Below are positions 14,732 to 24,240 of a stretch of 42,754 nucleotides of DNA, piece by piece. Made by a program: the position numbers and the translations under genes. The DNA lies in contig JACQEJ010000084.1 in the NCBI GenBank assembly GCA_016200645.1, positions 1 to 42,754 of the forward strand. The letters run 5' to 3'. This stretch comes from Deltaproteobacteria bacterium (GTDB taxonomy: Bacteria > Desulfobacterota > GWC2-55-46 > UBA9637). Within the stretch, counting starts at the first letter, position 1; the number at the start of each line of letters is the position of its first letter. The notes beneath the pieces are model-generated. The model did no database searches. It saw nothing but the letters and a program-made list of their open reading frames with translations, and was not told the DNA's origin.

Positions 14732-17176
14732 TCAGTGGGTAATAATCCTGTCATTTTGCGCCGCATCCGGCACAGCCTCTTTCTGATACATATCCTTTTC
14801 CTGCGCCTTCTTAAATATCTCTTCGGGTTTTTCCAGAATCAACGCCTGCCTCAATACATCATCCATATGCTCCACAAAAACAATTTCCACCTTTTTAAGG
14901 ATCTCGGCAGGAATATCTTTTATGTCCTTGTCATTTTCCTTTGGCACCAGAACCTTTGGTATCATACCCCTGTGCGCTGCAAGGATCTTCTCTTTCAGAC
15001 CGCCGATGGGCAAAACCTTTCCGCGAAGCGTAATCTCGCCTGTCATGGCGACATCCTTTTTCACAGGAGCCTTCATAAGACTTGATGCAATTGCAGTGGC
15101 CATGGCAATGCCGGCGGACGGCCCGTCTTTAGGTATGGCGCCTTCTGGCACATGTATGTGTATGTCATTCTTCTGATAAAAATCCTTGTCTATGCCCAGC
15201 ACATCCGCCCTGGAGCGGATATAGGTAAGCGCTGCCTGGGCAGATTCCTGCATGACATCTCCCAGTTTTCCCGTAACCGTCAGCTTGCCTTTCCCCGGCA
15301 CGACGGTCACCTCTATTGATAAGAGCTCGCCACCGGTCTCTGTCCACGCAAGGCCTGTTGAAACGCCAATCTCATCTTTTTCTTCCATCCTGCCGTAGCG
15401 ATACTTTGGTATGCCGAGATACTTACCCAGACCTTTGGCGGAAATCCTTATCTTGATATCCTTTCCCTTTTTCAAAACCTCTTTTGCAGCCTTTCTGCAG
15501 AGAGAGGCAATCTCTCTCTCTAAATTCCTGACACCCGCCTCCCTTGTATATCTTCTGATGATTGACAGGAGGGTCTTATCCGGTATCTCAAGATTCGTGC
15601 CGGAAAGACCGTGGGCCTTTAACTGCTTTGGTATAAGGAATCTTCCGGCTATATGAACCTTCTCAAATTCCGTGTAGCCTGCAATCCTGATTATCTCCAT
15701 TCTGTCCAATAAAGGATAGGGAATCCCCTGCAGACTGTTTGCCGTGGTGATAAACATTACCTTTGAAAGGTCATAGTCTAAGTCCAGATAGTGGTCGTTA
15801 AAAGTGTGGTTTTGCTCCGGGTCTAAAACCTCCAGCAGAGCGGACGCAGGATCGCCTCTGAAATCCGTAGACATCTTGTCAACTTCATCCAGCAGAAAAA
15901 CAGGATTGTTCGCCCCTGCCTTCTTCAAAGACTGGATAATCTTCCCAGGCATAGAGCCGATATATGTCCGCCTGTGCCCCCTTATCTCCGCCTCATCCCT
16001 TACCCCTCCGAGAGATAAGCGGACAAACTTTCTATTTGTTGCCCTTGCAATGGACCTGGCCAGAGAAGTCTTCCCAACCCCAGGAGGCCCCACAAGGCAC
16101 AGTATCGGCCCTTTCATCTCCTCCACAAGACCGTGGACGGCAAGATGTTCTACAATCCTCTCCTTGACCTGCTTTAACCCATAATGATCTTCTTCAAGAC
16201 ATTTCTCCGCCTCAATGATGTCCTTTTTCTCTTCTGTCACATCAAACCACGGGAGGGCCAACAGCCAGTCCAAATAATTCCTCACTACGGTCGCCTCCGC
16301 AGCCATGGGCGCCATGAATTTTAATTTTTTCAGCTCCTGCTTTGCCTTTTTTACAGCCTCCTTGCTCATCTTTTTGTTTTTTATCCGCTCTTCAAGCTCC
16401 TGAAGCTCGCCCTTAAACTCATCCTTTTCTCCAAGCTCTTTCTGGATAGCCTTCATTTGCTCGCTTAAGTAATACTCCTTCTGGGTCTTCTCCATCTGCT
16501 TTTTGACCCTGTTTCGTATCCTCTGTTCAGCCTCAAGTATCTCTATCTCTCCCTCCATAAAGCCATAGAGCCTTTCCAGCCGGTGGGTGGCATTGGTAAG
16601 CTCCAGAAGGGCCTGTTTATCCTGGAGTTTTATGATAAGATGGCTGGCGATGGTATCCGCAAGCCTGCCTGGATCATCAATGGAAGCTACCGACATTATC
16701 ATCTCAGGGGGTATTTTCTTGTTGAGTTTTACATATATTTCAAATGCCTTGACTACATTTCTTATAAGCGCCTCTGTCTCTATGGTCTCGTCTGTTTCCT
16801 CGGCTATCTCGGCAACCTTGACCATAAAACATTCCTTGGAAGGGATAAATTCCTTTATCTGCGCCCTTTTCTTTCCTTCCACAAGCACCTTCACGCTTCC
16901 GTCAGGCAGCCTTAAAAGCTGCAATACGCTGCCCATAGTGCCGACCCTGTATATATCATCAGGCATCGGATCGTCTGTTTTTGCCTTTTTCTGCGCAACG
17001 AGCAAGACGCTTTTATCCTGAGATATGGCAAGTTCCAGGGCCTTTACAGACTTATCCCTGCCCACAAAAAGCGGCACAACCATATGCGGGAAAATCACTA
17101 TATCCCGCAATGGTATGAGGGGGACGGACAACTCCTTTACCTCATCTATTGTATCTTTATTGCTTTTAAAGAACAT
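14732..17176 (-). CDS. lon: ATP-dependent protease Lon
   Basis: An 814-residue LonA protease. It has the N-terminal substrate domain ([20 protein letters not shown]), coiled-coil middle, AAA+ module with Walker [10 protein letters not shown] and Walker [10 protein letters not shown], and the C-terminal protease domain with the Ser-Lys dyad S687 (PKDGPSAG) and K730 ([13 protein letters not shown]). It degrades misfolded and regulatory proteins in the cytoplasm as a hexamer. It is downstream of clpX and upstream of hup on the same strand. The tail after the protease domain is about 35 residues longer than in E. coli and charged. The assignment is secure. Confidence 0.96.
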   Translation of the reverse strand: MFFKSNKDTIDEVKELSVPLIPLRDIVIFPHMVVPLFVGRDKSVKALELAISQDKSVLLVAQKKAKTDDPMPDDIYRVGTMGSVLQLLRLPDGSVKVLVEGKKRAQIKEFIPSKECFMVKVAEIAEETDETIETEALIRNVVKAFEIYVKLNKKIPPEMIMSVASIDDPGRLADTIASHLIIKLQDKQALLELTNATHRLERLYGFMEGEIEILEAEQRIRNRVKKQMEKTQKEYYLSEQMKAIQKELGEKDEFKGELQELEERIKNKKMSKEAVKKAKQELKKLKFMAPMAAEATVVRNYLDWLLALPWFDVTEEKKDIIEAEKCLEEDHYGLKQVKERIVEHLAVHGLVEEMKGPILCLVGPPGVGKTSLARSIARATNRKFVRLSLGGVRDEAEIRGHRRTYIGSMPGKIIQSLKKAGANNPVFLLDEVDKMSTDFRGDPASALLEVLDPEQNHTFNDHYLDLDYDLSKVMFITTANSLQGIPYPLLDRMEIIRIAGYTEFEKVHIAGRFLIPKQLKAHGLSGTNLEIPDKTLLSIIRRYTREAGVRNLEREIASLCRKAAKEVLKKGKDIKIRISAKGLGKYLGIPKYRYGRMEEKDEIGVSTGLAWTETGGELLSIEVTVVPGKGKLTVTGKLGDVMQESAQAALTYIRSRADVLGIDKDFYQKNDIHIHVPEGAIPKDGPSAGIAMATAIASSLMKAPVKKDVAMTGEITLRGKVLPIGGLKEKILAAHRGMIPKVLVPKENDKDIKDIPAEILKKVEIVFVEHMDDVLRQALILEKPEEIFKKAQEKDMYQKEAVPDAAQNDRIITH

Positions 17177-17196
17177 TGGTCACCTCGTTTAAAATA

Positions 17197-17264
17197 CAGG
17201 CTATGGGCAATGGGCTATAGGCTATGGGTTTTCCTATCGCCTATCGCCTATTGCCTATTGCCTG
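17197..17264. repeat. Heptamer hairpin, GGCTATG family, between lon and clpX
   Basis: Units GGCTATG, GGCAATG, GGCTATA, GGCTATG face CCTATCG, CCTATCG, CCTATTG, CCTATTG after a short T-rich loop. Confidence 0.9.
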
Positions 17265-17267
17265 TCT

Positions 17268-18527
17268 TTATGCTGATTCTGCCTTTTTCTCGTAAACCAT
17301 TATCGGATTTCCCTTGCCAAGTATCATATCTTCATTGACAAGACATTCCCTTATATTGGCCTGTGACGGCATCTCATACATCACATCCAGCATGGCGTTT
17401 TCAAGAATAGCCCTGAGCCCCCTGGCGCCTGTCTTCCTCTTCATTGCCTCCCTGGCGACAGCAACAAGGGCGCTGTCAGTAAATTTAAGTTTTACATTTT
17501 CAAATTCAAAAAGCTTCTGATACTGCTTGACCAGGGCATTTCGCGGCTCGGTAAGTATCTTTACAAGGGCATTCTCGTTCAGTTCATCCAGCACTGCCAC
17601 TACAGGCAGTCTTCCCACAAATTCAGGTATCAAGCCGTATTTTAACAGGTCCTCAGGCTGAATTTCACGCAAGAGTTCATTGACATTTCTTTCTATCCTG
17701 TTTTTTATATCAGCGGCAAAACCAAGGCCCTTCTTTCCTATCCTCTGCCGTATGATATTCTCCAATCCGGCAAAGGCCCCGCCGCATATAAAAAGGATAT
17801 TGGTCGTATCAACCTGAAGGAATTCCTGCTGGGGATGCTTCCTGCCGCCTTTGGGAGGGACATTTGCAATGGTGCCTTCAATTATCTTTAAGAGCGCCTG
17901 CTGAACGCCTTCACCGGAGACATCCCGTGTAATAGATGGGGTATCGGATTTTCTGGATATCTTGTCTATCTCGTCAATATAGACAATCCCCTTCTGGCAT
18001 TTATCTACCTCATAATTGGAATTCTGCAGAAGGCTTAATATTATATTCTCAACATCCTCGCCGACATAACCGGCCTCGGTCAGGGTTGTGGCATCGGCTA
18101 TGGTAAACGGGACATTCAACATCTTTGCAAGTGTCTGGGCGAGGAGCGTCTTGCCGGAACCTGTCGGGCCGAGCAGGAGTATATTGCTTTTCTGGAGCTC
18201 AACGCCGCCCATGTTGAACTTCTTCTCTTTGCTTTCAATCCTCTTGTAATGATTATGAACAGCGACAGAGAGTATCTTCTTTGCCTTTTCCTGTCCCACC
18301 ACATATTCATCCAGTATCTTCTTTATCTCCGCAGGCTTCGGAACCGACAGTTCCTTTGCGTGTAATATCTCCTCTTTTTCATATTCCTCGCCGATTATAT
18401 CATTGCAGAGTTCCACGCACCCGTCGCATATATACACCATCGGACCGGCAATCAGCTTTCTCACCTCAGCCTGGCTCTTGCCGCAGAATGAACAGGTCAG
18501 CGCATCATTTCGTTTTTTGTCTGCCAT
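17268..18527 (-). CDS. clpX: ClpX ATPase subunit of ClpXP
   Basis: A 419-residue unfoldase. The N-terminal zinc-binding domain has C12-x2-C15 and C34-x2-C37. The AAA+ module has Walker A GPTGSGKT (120-127), Walker [11 protein letters not shown], and the pore and IGF-type loop regions ([10 protein letters not shown]). It recognises tagged proteins, unfolds them with ATP and feeds them to ClpP. It lies downstream of clpP in the usual tig-clpP-clpX-lon order, with heptamer hairpins inserted in both gaps. The sequence is complete. Confidence 0.96.
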   Translation of the reverse strand: MADKKRNDALTCSFCGKSQAEVRKLIAGPMVYICDGCVELCNDIIGEEYEKEEILHAKELSVPKPAEIKKILDEYVVGQEKAKKILSVAVHNHYKRIESKEKKFNMGGVELQKSNILLLGPTGSGKTLLAQTLAKMLNVPFTIADATTLTEAGYVGEDVENIILSLLQNSNYEVDKCQKGIVYIDEIDKISRKSDTPSITRDVSGEGVQQALLKIIEGTIANVPPKGGRKHPQQEFLQVDTTNILFICGGAFAGLENIIRQRIGKKGLGFAADIKNRIERNVNELLREIQPEDLLKYGLIPEFVGRLPVVAVLDELNENALVKILTEPRNALVKQYQKLFEFENVKLKFTDSALVAVAREAMKRKTGARGLRAILENAMLDVMYEMPSQANIRECLVNEDMILGKGNPIMVYEKKAESA

Positions 18528-18546
18528 AAAACCCCCGCTTAAAGAA

Positions 18547-18626
18547 AGTAGATAGTAGACGGTAGACAGTAGATAGGAACTGCCTTGTTTTTCCCTGTCT
18601 ACTGTCTACTACATACTGTCTACTAT
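18547..18626. repeat. Heptamer hairpin, GTAGACA family, between clpX and clpP
   Basis: GTAGATA, GTAGACG, GTAGACA, GTAGATA units face CTGTCTA, CTGTCTA units. It occupies the entire clpP-clpX gap. Confidence 0.9.
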
Positions 18627-18632
18627 TAGTTA

Positions 18633-19217
18633 TCACCTTCTCTTCTCTATTACTAAGTCAATTATACCATACTCTTTTGCCTGCTCGCCAGTCATAAAAA
18701 AATCTCTATCCGTATCCTTGCTTATCTTCTCCATCGGCTGTCCGGTATGTTTTGCAAGGATATGATTTAACTCTTCCCTGATCCTCAGGATTTCCTTGGC
18801 CTGAATGCCTATATCCGTTGCCTGTCCCTGCGCGCCCCCCAGCGGCTGATGTATCAAAATCCTGGAATGGGGAAGGGCAAACCTTTTTCCGACAGCGCCG
18901 CCTGCGAGAAGAAGCGCGCCCATGCTGGCAGCCTGGCCCATGCAGGTTGTTGAAACCACTGGTCTTACATACTGCATGGTATCATAGATGGCCAGTCCCG
19001 CGCTTACAACCCCGCCCGGTGAATTTATATAAAGGTGTATCTCCTTATCAGGGTCCTCCGATTCCAGAAAGAGCATCTGGGCGATCACCAGATTCGCCAC
19101 ATCATCGTCAATAGCCGTTCCAAGAAAGATTATCCTGTCCTTGAGCAGCCTGGAATAGATGTCAAATGCCCGTTCGCCGCGGCCTGTCTGTTCAACCACC
19201 ATGGGGATTAATGTCAT
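18633..19217 (-). CDS. clpP: ClpP protease subunit
   Basis: A 194-residue serine protease subunit with catalytic S98 (GQAASMGA), H123 (ILIHQPLGG) and D172. It starts [24 protein letters not shown], the family N-terminus with the axial loop; no pro-peptide extension is evident. Fourteen copies make the proteolytic barrel that works with ClpX, encoded next. It lies directly downstream of the trigger factor gene. The AGGAGGC-type ribosome site precedes ATG. The assignment is secure. Confidence 0.96.
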   Translation of the reverse strand: MTLIPMVVEQTGRGERAFDIYSRLLKDRIIFLGTAIDDDVANLVIAQMLFLESEDPDKEIHLYINSPGGVVSAGLAIYDTMQYVRPVVSTTCMGQAASMGALLLAGGAVGKRFALPHSRILIHQPLGGAQGQATDIGIQAKEILRIREELNHILAKHTGQPMEKISKDTDRDFFMTGEQAKEYGIIDLVIEKRR

Positions 19218-19234
19218 TGTGCCTCCTTAAAATA

Positions 19235-19312
19235 CAGGCTATGGGCAATGGGCTATAGGCTATGGGGTTTTCTCCTATTGCCTATTGCCTATCGCCTATC
19301 GCCTATAGCCTG
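19235..19312. repeat. Heptamer hairpin, GGCTATG family, between clpP and tig
   Basis: Almost the same sequence as the lon-clpX array: GGCTATG, GGCAATG, GGCTATA, GGCTATG facing CCTATTG and CCTATCG units. It overlaps the last codons and stop of tig. Confidence 0.9.
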
Positions 19313-20571
19313 TTTTTTATTATAAAATCAAAAACCTTTTCTTCCAGCATCCCTGCCATCAGGGCGGCATCAGAACCTTGCTCTACAAACTGCCTCTTCA
19401 GCTCCTCAAACCTCTGATGGCGCTCTGCAGCCATTTCTTTTATTTTAGCATCTATCTCGTTGTCTGAAACAGTTATATTCTCCTGCCTTGCCACAGCATC
19501 CAGTATCATCTCTTCCTTAACCCTCATCTCCGCTATCCCGGAGTATTTCTCTTTTAATTTCTCAGGGGTCATTTCCGCCGCATCCTCCGGCTTAACCCTT
19601 ACCTTTCTCATATCTTCCATTGCCCGGGAAACAAATGATTGCAAATAGCTTGCCACAAGGGAAGGGGGCGTATCAAATGTATTCTTTTCAATAAGGCGCT
19701 CCACTATCTCTTTTTTAAGCCGTTCCTTTTCTGCCGCCTCTTTCTGTTTTATCAGGGCTTCTCGCACCTTATCCTTCAGCTGGGCAAGGTTGTCCAGCTT
19801 CAAATCCTTTGCAAATTCGTCATCCAGGGCAGGCAAAACCCTTTCTTTTACGGCCTTGACCTTTATCTTAAAGAGCGCCTCCTTGCCTGCAAGCCCTTTA
19901 TGCTTATAGTCCTCATGGAATCTTACCTTAACCTCTTTTTCATCGCCTTTACCCGCGCCCACAAGCGCATCCTCAAGGTCAGGGACAAGGGCATTTGTGC
20001 CTATCACCACAGGATATTCAGTCGCCTTTGCATTCTCCACAGGCTTGCCGTCTGAAAATCCCTCAAAATCTATGACAACCAAATCCTTCTCCCGGGCAGG
20101 TCGCTCCACCTCGCTGAAATGGGCATTCCCCTCCCTCAAGAGTTCCATAGCCTTTTCTATCTCATCATCATTAACCGTTGCCGCCTCTTTCTTAAGTTCC
20201 ATGCCAAGATAGCCTTCCACAGTGATGTCCGGCCTCACCTCAACCGTCGCGGTATAGGAAAAGGGCTTGCCATACTCTATTCCTTCCTTCACATCTATCT
20301 TGGGTCTTGCAACCGGAGAGAGATTTTTTTCCCTGACAACCTTTGGATATGAACCCTCAATAATTTTTGAAACAACCTCTCCCAGCGCATAGTCCTTATA
20401 GCGGCTTTCCAATATCGCCTTTGGCGCCTTTCCTTTTCTGAAACCGTCAATGGAAACCGTCGCCCCGAGTTCTCTGTAAACAGCATCCATCTCCGCGTTA
20501 ATATCCTCAGGCGGAATCTCTATAATGAGCCTCTTTTTTACAGGGCTCAAATCTTCGATTGATACCTTCAT
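19303..20571 (-). CDS. tig: Trigger factor chaperone
   Basis: A 422-residue ribosome-associated folding chaperone and prolyl isomerase. It has the N-terminal ribosome-binding domain with the signature GFRKGKAPK near residue 42, the FKBP-like domain with VVIDFEGFSDGKPVENA around 165-180, and a helical C-terminal domain. It binds at the ribosome exit tunnel and holds new chains. It is first in the tig-clpP-clpX order. Its final residues NRL and the TAG stop are encoded by the first unit of the adjoining heptamer array, so the original C-terminus has been replaced or trimmed. Confidence 0.95.
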   Translation of the reverse strand: MKVSIEDLSPVKKRLIIEIPPEDINAEMDAVYRELGATVSIDGFRKGKAPKAILESRYKDYALGEVVSKIIEGSYPKVVREKNLSPVARPKIDVKEGIEYGKPFSYTATVEVRPDITVEGYLGMELKKEAATVNDDEIEKAMELLREGNAHFSEVERPAREKDLVVIDFEGFSDGKPVENAKATEYPVVIGTNALVPDLEDALVGAGKGDEKEVKVRFHEDYKHKGLAGKEALFKIKVKAVKERVLPALDDEFAKDLKLDNLAQLKDKVREALIKQKEAAEKERLKKEIVERLIEKNTFDTPPSLVASYLQSFVSRAMEDMRKVRVKPEDAAEMTPEKLKEKYSGIAEMRVKEEMILDAVARQENITVSDNEIDAKIKEMAAERHQRFEELKRQFVEQGSDAALMAGMLEEKVFDFIIKNRL

Positions 20572-20587
20572 TGTACCCCCTAAATAA

Positions 20588-20624
20588 AGTCAAAAGTCAA
20601 AAGTGAAAAGTCAGAAGTAAAAAG
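20588..20624. repeat. Heptamer arm, AGTCAAA/AGTCAGA family (3' arm of four-helix-bundle element)
   Basis: Direct units AAGTCAA, AAGTCAA, AAGTGAA, AAGTCAG. It is complementary in type to the arm at 21044-21083, and the four-helix-bundle gene lies between them. Confidence 0.8.
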
Positions 20625-20653
20625 CAAAAACTGCAAAACTATTATTACTAAAG

Positions 20654-21043
20654 TCATAAGCTCTTTTCTAATCTTGAAATAAAGGATGAAAGCATAGCTC
20701 TAACTTCCTGATACCCTTTTTCTATTGCCAGATGAATAGCTCCTTCTATATAACCCAACTCAAAACTCAAAAAAAGCCAATAATCTGTTTCTGTTGCTTC
20801 CCTTCTCTCAATGGTCAAAGAGTTCTGAAAAACCTTGCCCTTGTTTCCGCCATAACCTTCTGCAATATTGCCAGGAATTGCGGTGGAAGATCTTAACAGT
20901 TGTTTCTTTATTATTCTGGCCTCTTCAGTATTCGGAAATTTACTACAAGTTTTAATGACTGCCTTTGCCAATCCATGAGCCCTTTGCCAAACTATCAAAT
21001 CTCTATAATCCCTAATTTTCTTTTGACCACTATTTTTCTCCAT
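20654..21043 (-). CDS. Four-helix-bundle protein (S23/IVP-like), copy 1
   Basis: A 129-residue protein of the four-helix-bundle family first known from intervening sequences in 23S rRNA genes and related to Avd of diversity-generating retroelements. The hallmark LIVWQRAHGLAKAV opens helix 1, RSSTAIPGNIAEGYG marks helix 2, and TETDYWLFLSFELGYI marks helix 3. It is probably a basic, pentamer-forming protein that binds nucleic acid; its role is unproven. The gene lies between two opposed heptamer arms (20588-20624 and 21044-21083), as if it were the loop of a hairpin element. It is not in an rRNA gene. No reverse transcriptase or variable repeat is present. Confidence 0.85.
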   Translation of the reverse strand: MEKNSGQKKIRDYRDLIVWQRAHGLAKAVIKTCSKFPNTEEARIIKKQLLRSSTAIPGNIAEGYGGNKGKVFQNSLTIERREATETDYWLFLSFELGYIEGAIHLAIEKGYQEVRAMLSSFISRLEKSL

Positions 21044-21083
21044 ACTTTTGGCTTATGACTTTTGACTTCTGACTCCTGACTGT
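21044..21083. repeat. Heptamer arm, AGTCAGA family (5' arm of four-helix-bundle element)
   Basis: Read on the plus strand: TATGACT, TTTGACT, TCTGACT, CCTGACT. It runs up to the start codon of the four-helix-bundle gene and opposes the arm at 20588-20624. Confidence 0.8.
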
Positions 21084-21090
21084 CTTATCT

Positions 21091-21173
21091 TGGTGCGAGA
21101 GGGGGGAATCGAACCCCCATGGTTGCCCACCAGATCCTAAGTCTGGCGCGTCTGCCAGTTCCGCCACCCTCGC
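21091..21173 (-). tRNA. tRNA-Leu (TAG)
   Basis: An 83-nt class II tRNA on the minus strand: acceptor GCGAGGG/CTCTCGC-type pairing, anticodon stem CCAGA/TCTGG around CTTAGGA (anticodon at 21137-21139), a long variable arm (TGGGCAACCA), T-arm GGGGGTTCGATTCCCCC, and encoded CCA. A good promoter lies about 110 bp upstream, separated by a heptamer hairpin. Confidence 0.95.
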
Positions 21174-21180
21174 AAAAATA

Positions 21181-21270
21181 CAGGCGATGGGCTATAGGAA
21201 AATATTTTTTGCCTTTTGTTTTGCCTATTGCCTATTGCCTATAACCTGTATTTTATTGCCTATTGCCTGC
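21181..21270. repeat. Heptamer hairpin, GGCTATA family, in the tRNA-Leu leader
   Basis: GGCGATG, GGCTATA units face TGCCTAT, TGCCTAT, TGCCTAT units, in two broken blocks. It lies between the promoter and the tRNA-Leu 5' end. Confidence 0.8.
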
Positions 21271-21284
21271 TTTTTAGTGAAATT

Positions 21285-21313
21285 ATTATAGGGGATTTTT
21301 TTACCCGTTGCAA
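21285..21313 (-). promoter_or_regulatory. Promoter of tRNA-Leu
   Basis: On the minus strand TTGCAA (21308-21313) and a perfect TATAAT (21285-21290) are 17 bases apart. It would drive tRNA-Leu through the inserted hairpin. Confidence 0.7.
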
Positions 21314-21326
21314 CGGAAAATTAAAC

Positions 21327-21364
21327 AAAAAAAAGGGCGGGTTAAAAACCCCGCCCTTTTTAAA
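21327..21364 (-). terminator. Rho-independent terminator of the porin gene
   Basis: AAGGGCGGG pairs with CCCGCCCTT around a short A/T loop, with A-run on one side and T-run on the other, so it can work in both directions. It lies 65 bp after the porin stop and before the tRNA-Leu promoter. Confidence 0.85.
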
Positions 21365-21366
21365 AC

Positions 21367-21424
21367 TTCAAGGCTAACGCCTTGAGTTACATACAACTGT
21401 AGCTCAACCCTTTAGGGTTGAGGT
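21367..21424. repeat. Two small hairpins (CAAGGC.GCCTTG and CAACCCT.AGGGTTG)
   Basis: TTCAAGGCTAACGCCTTGA and CTCAACCCTTTAGGGTTGAG form two compact hairpins after the porin gene. The type (a core palindrome ending in GAGTTA) recurs near 39609-39652. Confidence 0.6.
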
Positions 21425-21428
21425 GTTT

Positions 21429-22859
21429 TTAAAAGTCATACTGAACTTTTGCAAAGTACTCGCTGACTGTATCGCTTGTTGCAGTGGACGGCTTTGGCTT
21501 TACAGAAAGGATGCCGTCTCCTGGCATAAACCATGCCGCCTGGCCAACAAGTGCAAGTTCTTTATAGAGTTTGTAAACAGCGGTCACATCAACCTCTGTG
21601 CCCAGGGTCGCATCCCATTCCGTGCTGTCTTTCTTTGTCTCTGTCTGCTGGAATTGGGCAACAAGGCCGTTCAAGGTCAGATCATCCGTTGCCTTGTAAA
21701 TGCCGTAGAGCTGGGCAAAGGTGATATTGCCGAGGGTGCTGTTGTCAATGCTGTTTGCACTGCTGGTCTTAATGACTGCGCCGCCATTTGAAACATCGCC
21801 GCTGTCAAAGAATATGGCGGGCCGCACGCCAAGCTGAACGCCGTAAGCGCCTGCAACTCCGCTGAATGCAGTGCTGCTTTTATCCGTCTTGTTGTCGCCG
21901 GAACCATAACCAACGGCAACCCCGACAGTAGCAGGGCCAACAGGCATGCTCGCATCAGCGTCAAGGGCATAAGCGGCATAACTAAGGTCAGCGGCAGAAT
22001 CCGTTGACGCCAAACCGCAGGAGCCTGGCTGACATCCCTTGGTCTTTGTGCCGCCCTTATATGCTGCATGAACCTTTAGATTGACAGGCCCAAGCTGTTT
22101 TGCATCCACGCCTACGCCAAGCCACCAGGGGTTGTCTTCTCCCACAGTAGAAGTTACTGTTGATCTGTTTGCGTCATACACTAAATAGGCAGCGCCGGTC
22201 AGGGCGTCTGAAGGCATGAATACGCCCTCTACGATATAGAGGTCGTGGTCAAGGTCGCCCTGTGTTGTTGCACCTGTGTTTTGGCTTGGTGTTGCTCCGG
22301 TAGATGTCTCCGCAAGTTTTACATAACCGGCGGCAATTGCCAGTTGATCGGACGGCTTCATTGCAAATAAAAATGCATCGACCTGAGAAACGACAATCAG
22401 ACCGCCGTCCAGAAGCCCCCAATATACCTTGTCATCAGAGACCCTGAATGACTGGCCTCCATCCGGCGCATCGCCGAATACGGAACGGCCTGCCTTTACC
22501 CGGACAGGACCTGCATTGAATGAGAGATATGCCTGACGCACATTTATTCTGTTGTTCTGGTCAGTACTTGCTGCGCCGCTTCCCCACACATGGCTCCTGT
22601 TTGGCCCGCCTGTATTGCCCATCTCCAACTGCACAAAACCCCTTAACTGGTCTGATGCCTTGCTGTCAACATTGAGACGGAACCTTTGGTCAACCCAGGA
22701 GTTGTTATCTCCTGTCTTGCTATTGTAATCTGCCGCATTGTCCGTGCTGAATGCCCTTACCCTGTATGTGCCGTAGAATGTGGTATCTACTGCCATTGCA
22801 GGCAATACCCATGCGGCTGTTACTACAACCGCAAAAACTGCTGCGAGAATCTTCTTCAT
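21429..22859 (-). CDS. Outer-membrane porin-like protein
   Basis: A 476-residue protein with a clean signal peptide (MKKILAAVFAVVVTAA, cleavage likely after AMA at residue 23). The mature part alternates short beta strands with Gly/Asn/Asp turns: TTFYGTYRVRAFSTDN, RFRLNVDSKASDQLRGFV, and many repeats of aromatic-ended strands. The last residues are VQYDF, the terminal-phenylalanine signal for outer-membrane insertion. It is a 16-strand-type porin or alginate-export/OprP-like barrel; substrate unknown. It has its own promoter candidate, a repeat-containing leader and a strong terminator, so it is a single-gene unit. Confidence 0.8.
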   Translation of the reverse strand: MKKILAAVFAVVVTAAWVLPAMAVDTTFYGTYRVRAFSTDNAADYNSKTGDNNSWVDQRFRLNVDSKASDQLRGFVQLEMGNTGGPNRSHVWGSGAASTDQNNRINVRQAYLSFNAGPVRVKAGRSVFGDAPDGGQSFRVSDDKVYWGLLDGGLIVVSQVDAFLFAMKPSDQLAIAAGYVKLAETSTGATPSQNTGATTQGDLDHDLYIVEGVFMPSDALTGAAYLVYDANRSTVTSTVGEDNPWWLGVGVDAKQLGPVNLKVHAAYKGGTKTKGCQPGSCGLASTDSAADLSYAAYALDADASMPVGPATVGVAVGYGSGDNKTDKSSTAFSGVAGAYGVQLGVRPAIFFDSGDVSNGGAVIKTSSANSIDNSTLGNITFAQLYGIYKATDDLTLNGLVAQFQQTETKKDSTEWDATLGTEVDVTAVYKLYKELALVGQAAWFMPGDGILSVKPKPSTATSDTVSEYFAKVQYDF

Positions 22860-22957
22860 TTTCTCCTCCTTTTGTTTTTTAATAAGCAGGCAAATAAATT
22901 TGCCGTTTCTTCCCTATCAGCAATTCAACTTTTCTGTCCTATCACCTCCCTTTAGCC

Positions 22958-23022
22958 GTAGCGTCGGGGTTTATCCCGACGAATTCGTTGCCGCGCCCAG
23001 AGGGCGCCCGGGGCAACGCTAC
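22958..23022. repeat. GC-rich hairpin repeat in the porin leader
   Basis: GTAGCG pairs with CGCTAC. Inside, TCGGG/CCCGA and GTTGCC...GGGCAAC hairpins surround CGCGCCCAGAGGGCGCCC, a palindrome also found inside folC and lptD. Confidence 0.8.
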
Positions 23023-23082
23023 TTTAAAGTAAGCTCATAAATAATAACTAACTATTAGGGCCGAATTGATTTTACCCCCTCT

Positions 23083-23111
23083 TTTACACCACAAAATAAA
23101 TTACTTGTCAA
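23083..23111 (-). promoter_or_regulatory. Candidate porin promoter
   Basis: On the minus strand TTGACA (23106-23111) and TGTAAA (23083-23088) are 17 bases apart, about 225 bp before the porin start. The -10 match is moderate. Confidence 0.4.
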
Positions 23112-23126
23112 GTGTTTTTTTATTTT

Positions 23127-24101
23127 TTACACCACCCCCGCCTTCAACAGATCATGCAGATGGATAACGCCTGCAACCTTATCCCGATTTTTCACTTCGT
23201 AAACAAAAAGGGTGGTTATGGAATAATCCTCCATTATCTTGAGCGCAGCCTCTGCCAGCGCGCCTTTCTCTATCTTTTTCGGATTGCGAGTCATCACATC
23301 CTTAACGCTTTTATTTAAAATATCATTCCCTTTTTCCAGCGCCCTTCTCAAATCGCCGTCCGTTATCACGCCGACAAGGTGTTTGTTGTTATCCACCACT
23401 GCGGTAACGCCGAGCCTTTTTGCCGTTATCTCCAGAATTGCCTGTTTCATGGATGCGGCAGCCGTGATTATCGGAATATGTTTTCCGGTGTGCATGAGTT
23501 CGTCAACCTTCAGCAGTTTTTTACCGAGACTGCCCGCGGGATGGAGCAGGGCAAAGTCCTCCTCTTTAAAACCCTTTTCCTCCAGAAGCGCAACTGCCAG
23601 CGCATCGCCCATAGCCAGCGCAGCCGTGGTTGACGCGGTCGGCGCAAGCCCGAGCGGACACGCCTCTTTTTTCACGCCGATATCCAGCGCCACATCGCCT
23701 GCGCGCGCAAGGCTCGACTTCTTATCTCCGGTCATGGCGATAAGCTTTGCGCCCATCCTCTTGATGAGCGGGATGATCCGAATAATCTCCTCGGTCTCGC
23801 CGCTGTTGGAGACAGCAATAACGATGTCGTCTTTCATCAGCATACCCAAATCGCCGTGAACCCCTTCCGCAGGATGCAGGAAAAACGCGGGTGTGCCGGT
23901 GGAGGCAAAGGTGGCCGCAATCTTTTTGCAGATAAGCCCGCTCTTGCCCATGCCGGTTATAATCACCTTGCCGGTTGAATGCAAAATCAGGTCAATGGCC
24001 CTGGAGAAATTTGCGTCAAGCCTTAGGGCAAGACGGGTTATGGCCTCGGCCTCGATTTTCAAAACACGTTTTGCGGTTTGTATGGATTGGTTGGGTTTCA
24101 T
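23127..24101 (-). CDS. kdsD: Arabinose-5-phosphate isomerase
   Basis: A 324-residue KdsD/KpsF enzyme that turns ribulose-5-phosphate into arabinose-5-phosphate, the first step toward KDO of lipopolysaccharide. The SIS domain has TGMGKSGLICKKIAATFAST and the FLHPAEGVHGDLG segment; the C-terminal half has two CBS domains (MHTGKHIPII and VMTRNPKKI). Length is normal. It follows kdsA in direction of transcription, with a four-helix-bundle gene and heptamer arrays inserted between. Whether the symbol should be kdsD or kpsF depends on capsule context, which is absent; the kdsA/kdsB neighbourhood favours KDO synthesis for LPS. Confidence 0.92.
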   Translation of the reverse strand: MKPNQSIQTAKRVLKIEAEAITRLALRLDANFSRAIDLILHSTGKVIITGMGKSGLICKKIAATFASTGTPAFFLHPAEGVHGDLGMLMKDDIVIAVSNSGETEEIIRIIPLIKRMGAKLIAMTGDKKSSLARAGDVALDIGVKKEACPLGLAPTASTTAALAMGDALAVALLEEKGFKEEDFALLHPAGSLGKKLLKVDELMHTGKHIPIITAAASMKQAILEITAKRLGVTAVVDNNKHLVGVITDGDLRRALEKGNDILNKSVKDVMTRNPKKIEKGALAEAALKIMEDYSITTLFVYEVKNRDKVAGVIHLHDLLKAGVV

Positions 24102-24107
24102 AATAAA

Positions 24108-24240
24108 AGGCTATAGGCTATTGGCGATAGGCTATGGCCATGAAATACAGGCTATGGGCAATGGGCTATAGGCTATGGGGTTTTCCTATTTCCTATTGCC
24201 TATCGCCTATTGCCTGCTTTTTGCCTATAGCCTGCCTTTA
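24108..24240. repeat. Complex heptamer hairpin, GGCTATA family, between kdsD and four-helix-bundle gene
   Basis: Several blocks of GGCTATA, GGCAATG, GGCGATA in one direction and TGCCTAT, CGCCTAT in the other. The block at 24148-24180 is the inverted match of the arm at 24601-24635 on the other side of the four-helix-bundle gene. Confidence 0.9.

Noticed and set aside
17197-19312. Heptamer arrays considered as CRISPR arrays
   Set aside because: Units are 7 nt, degenerate, without unique spacers, and arranged in opposed arms. No cas genes are present.
23239-23859. 206-codon plus-strand frame opposite kdsD
   Set aside because: Serine-rich low-complexity shadow of a clear enzyme gene on the other strand.
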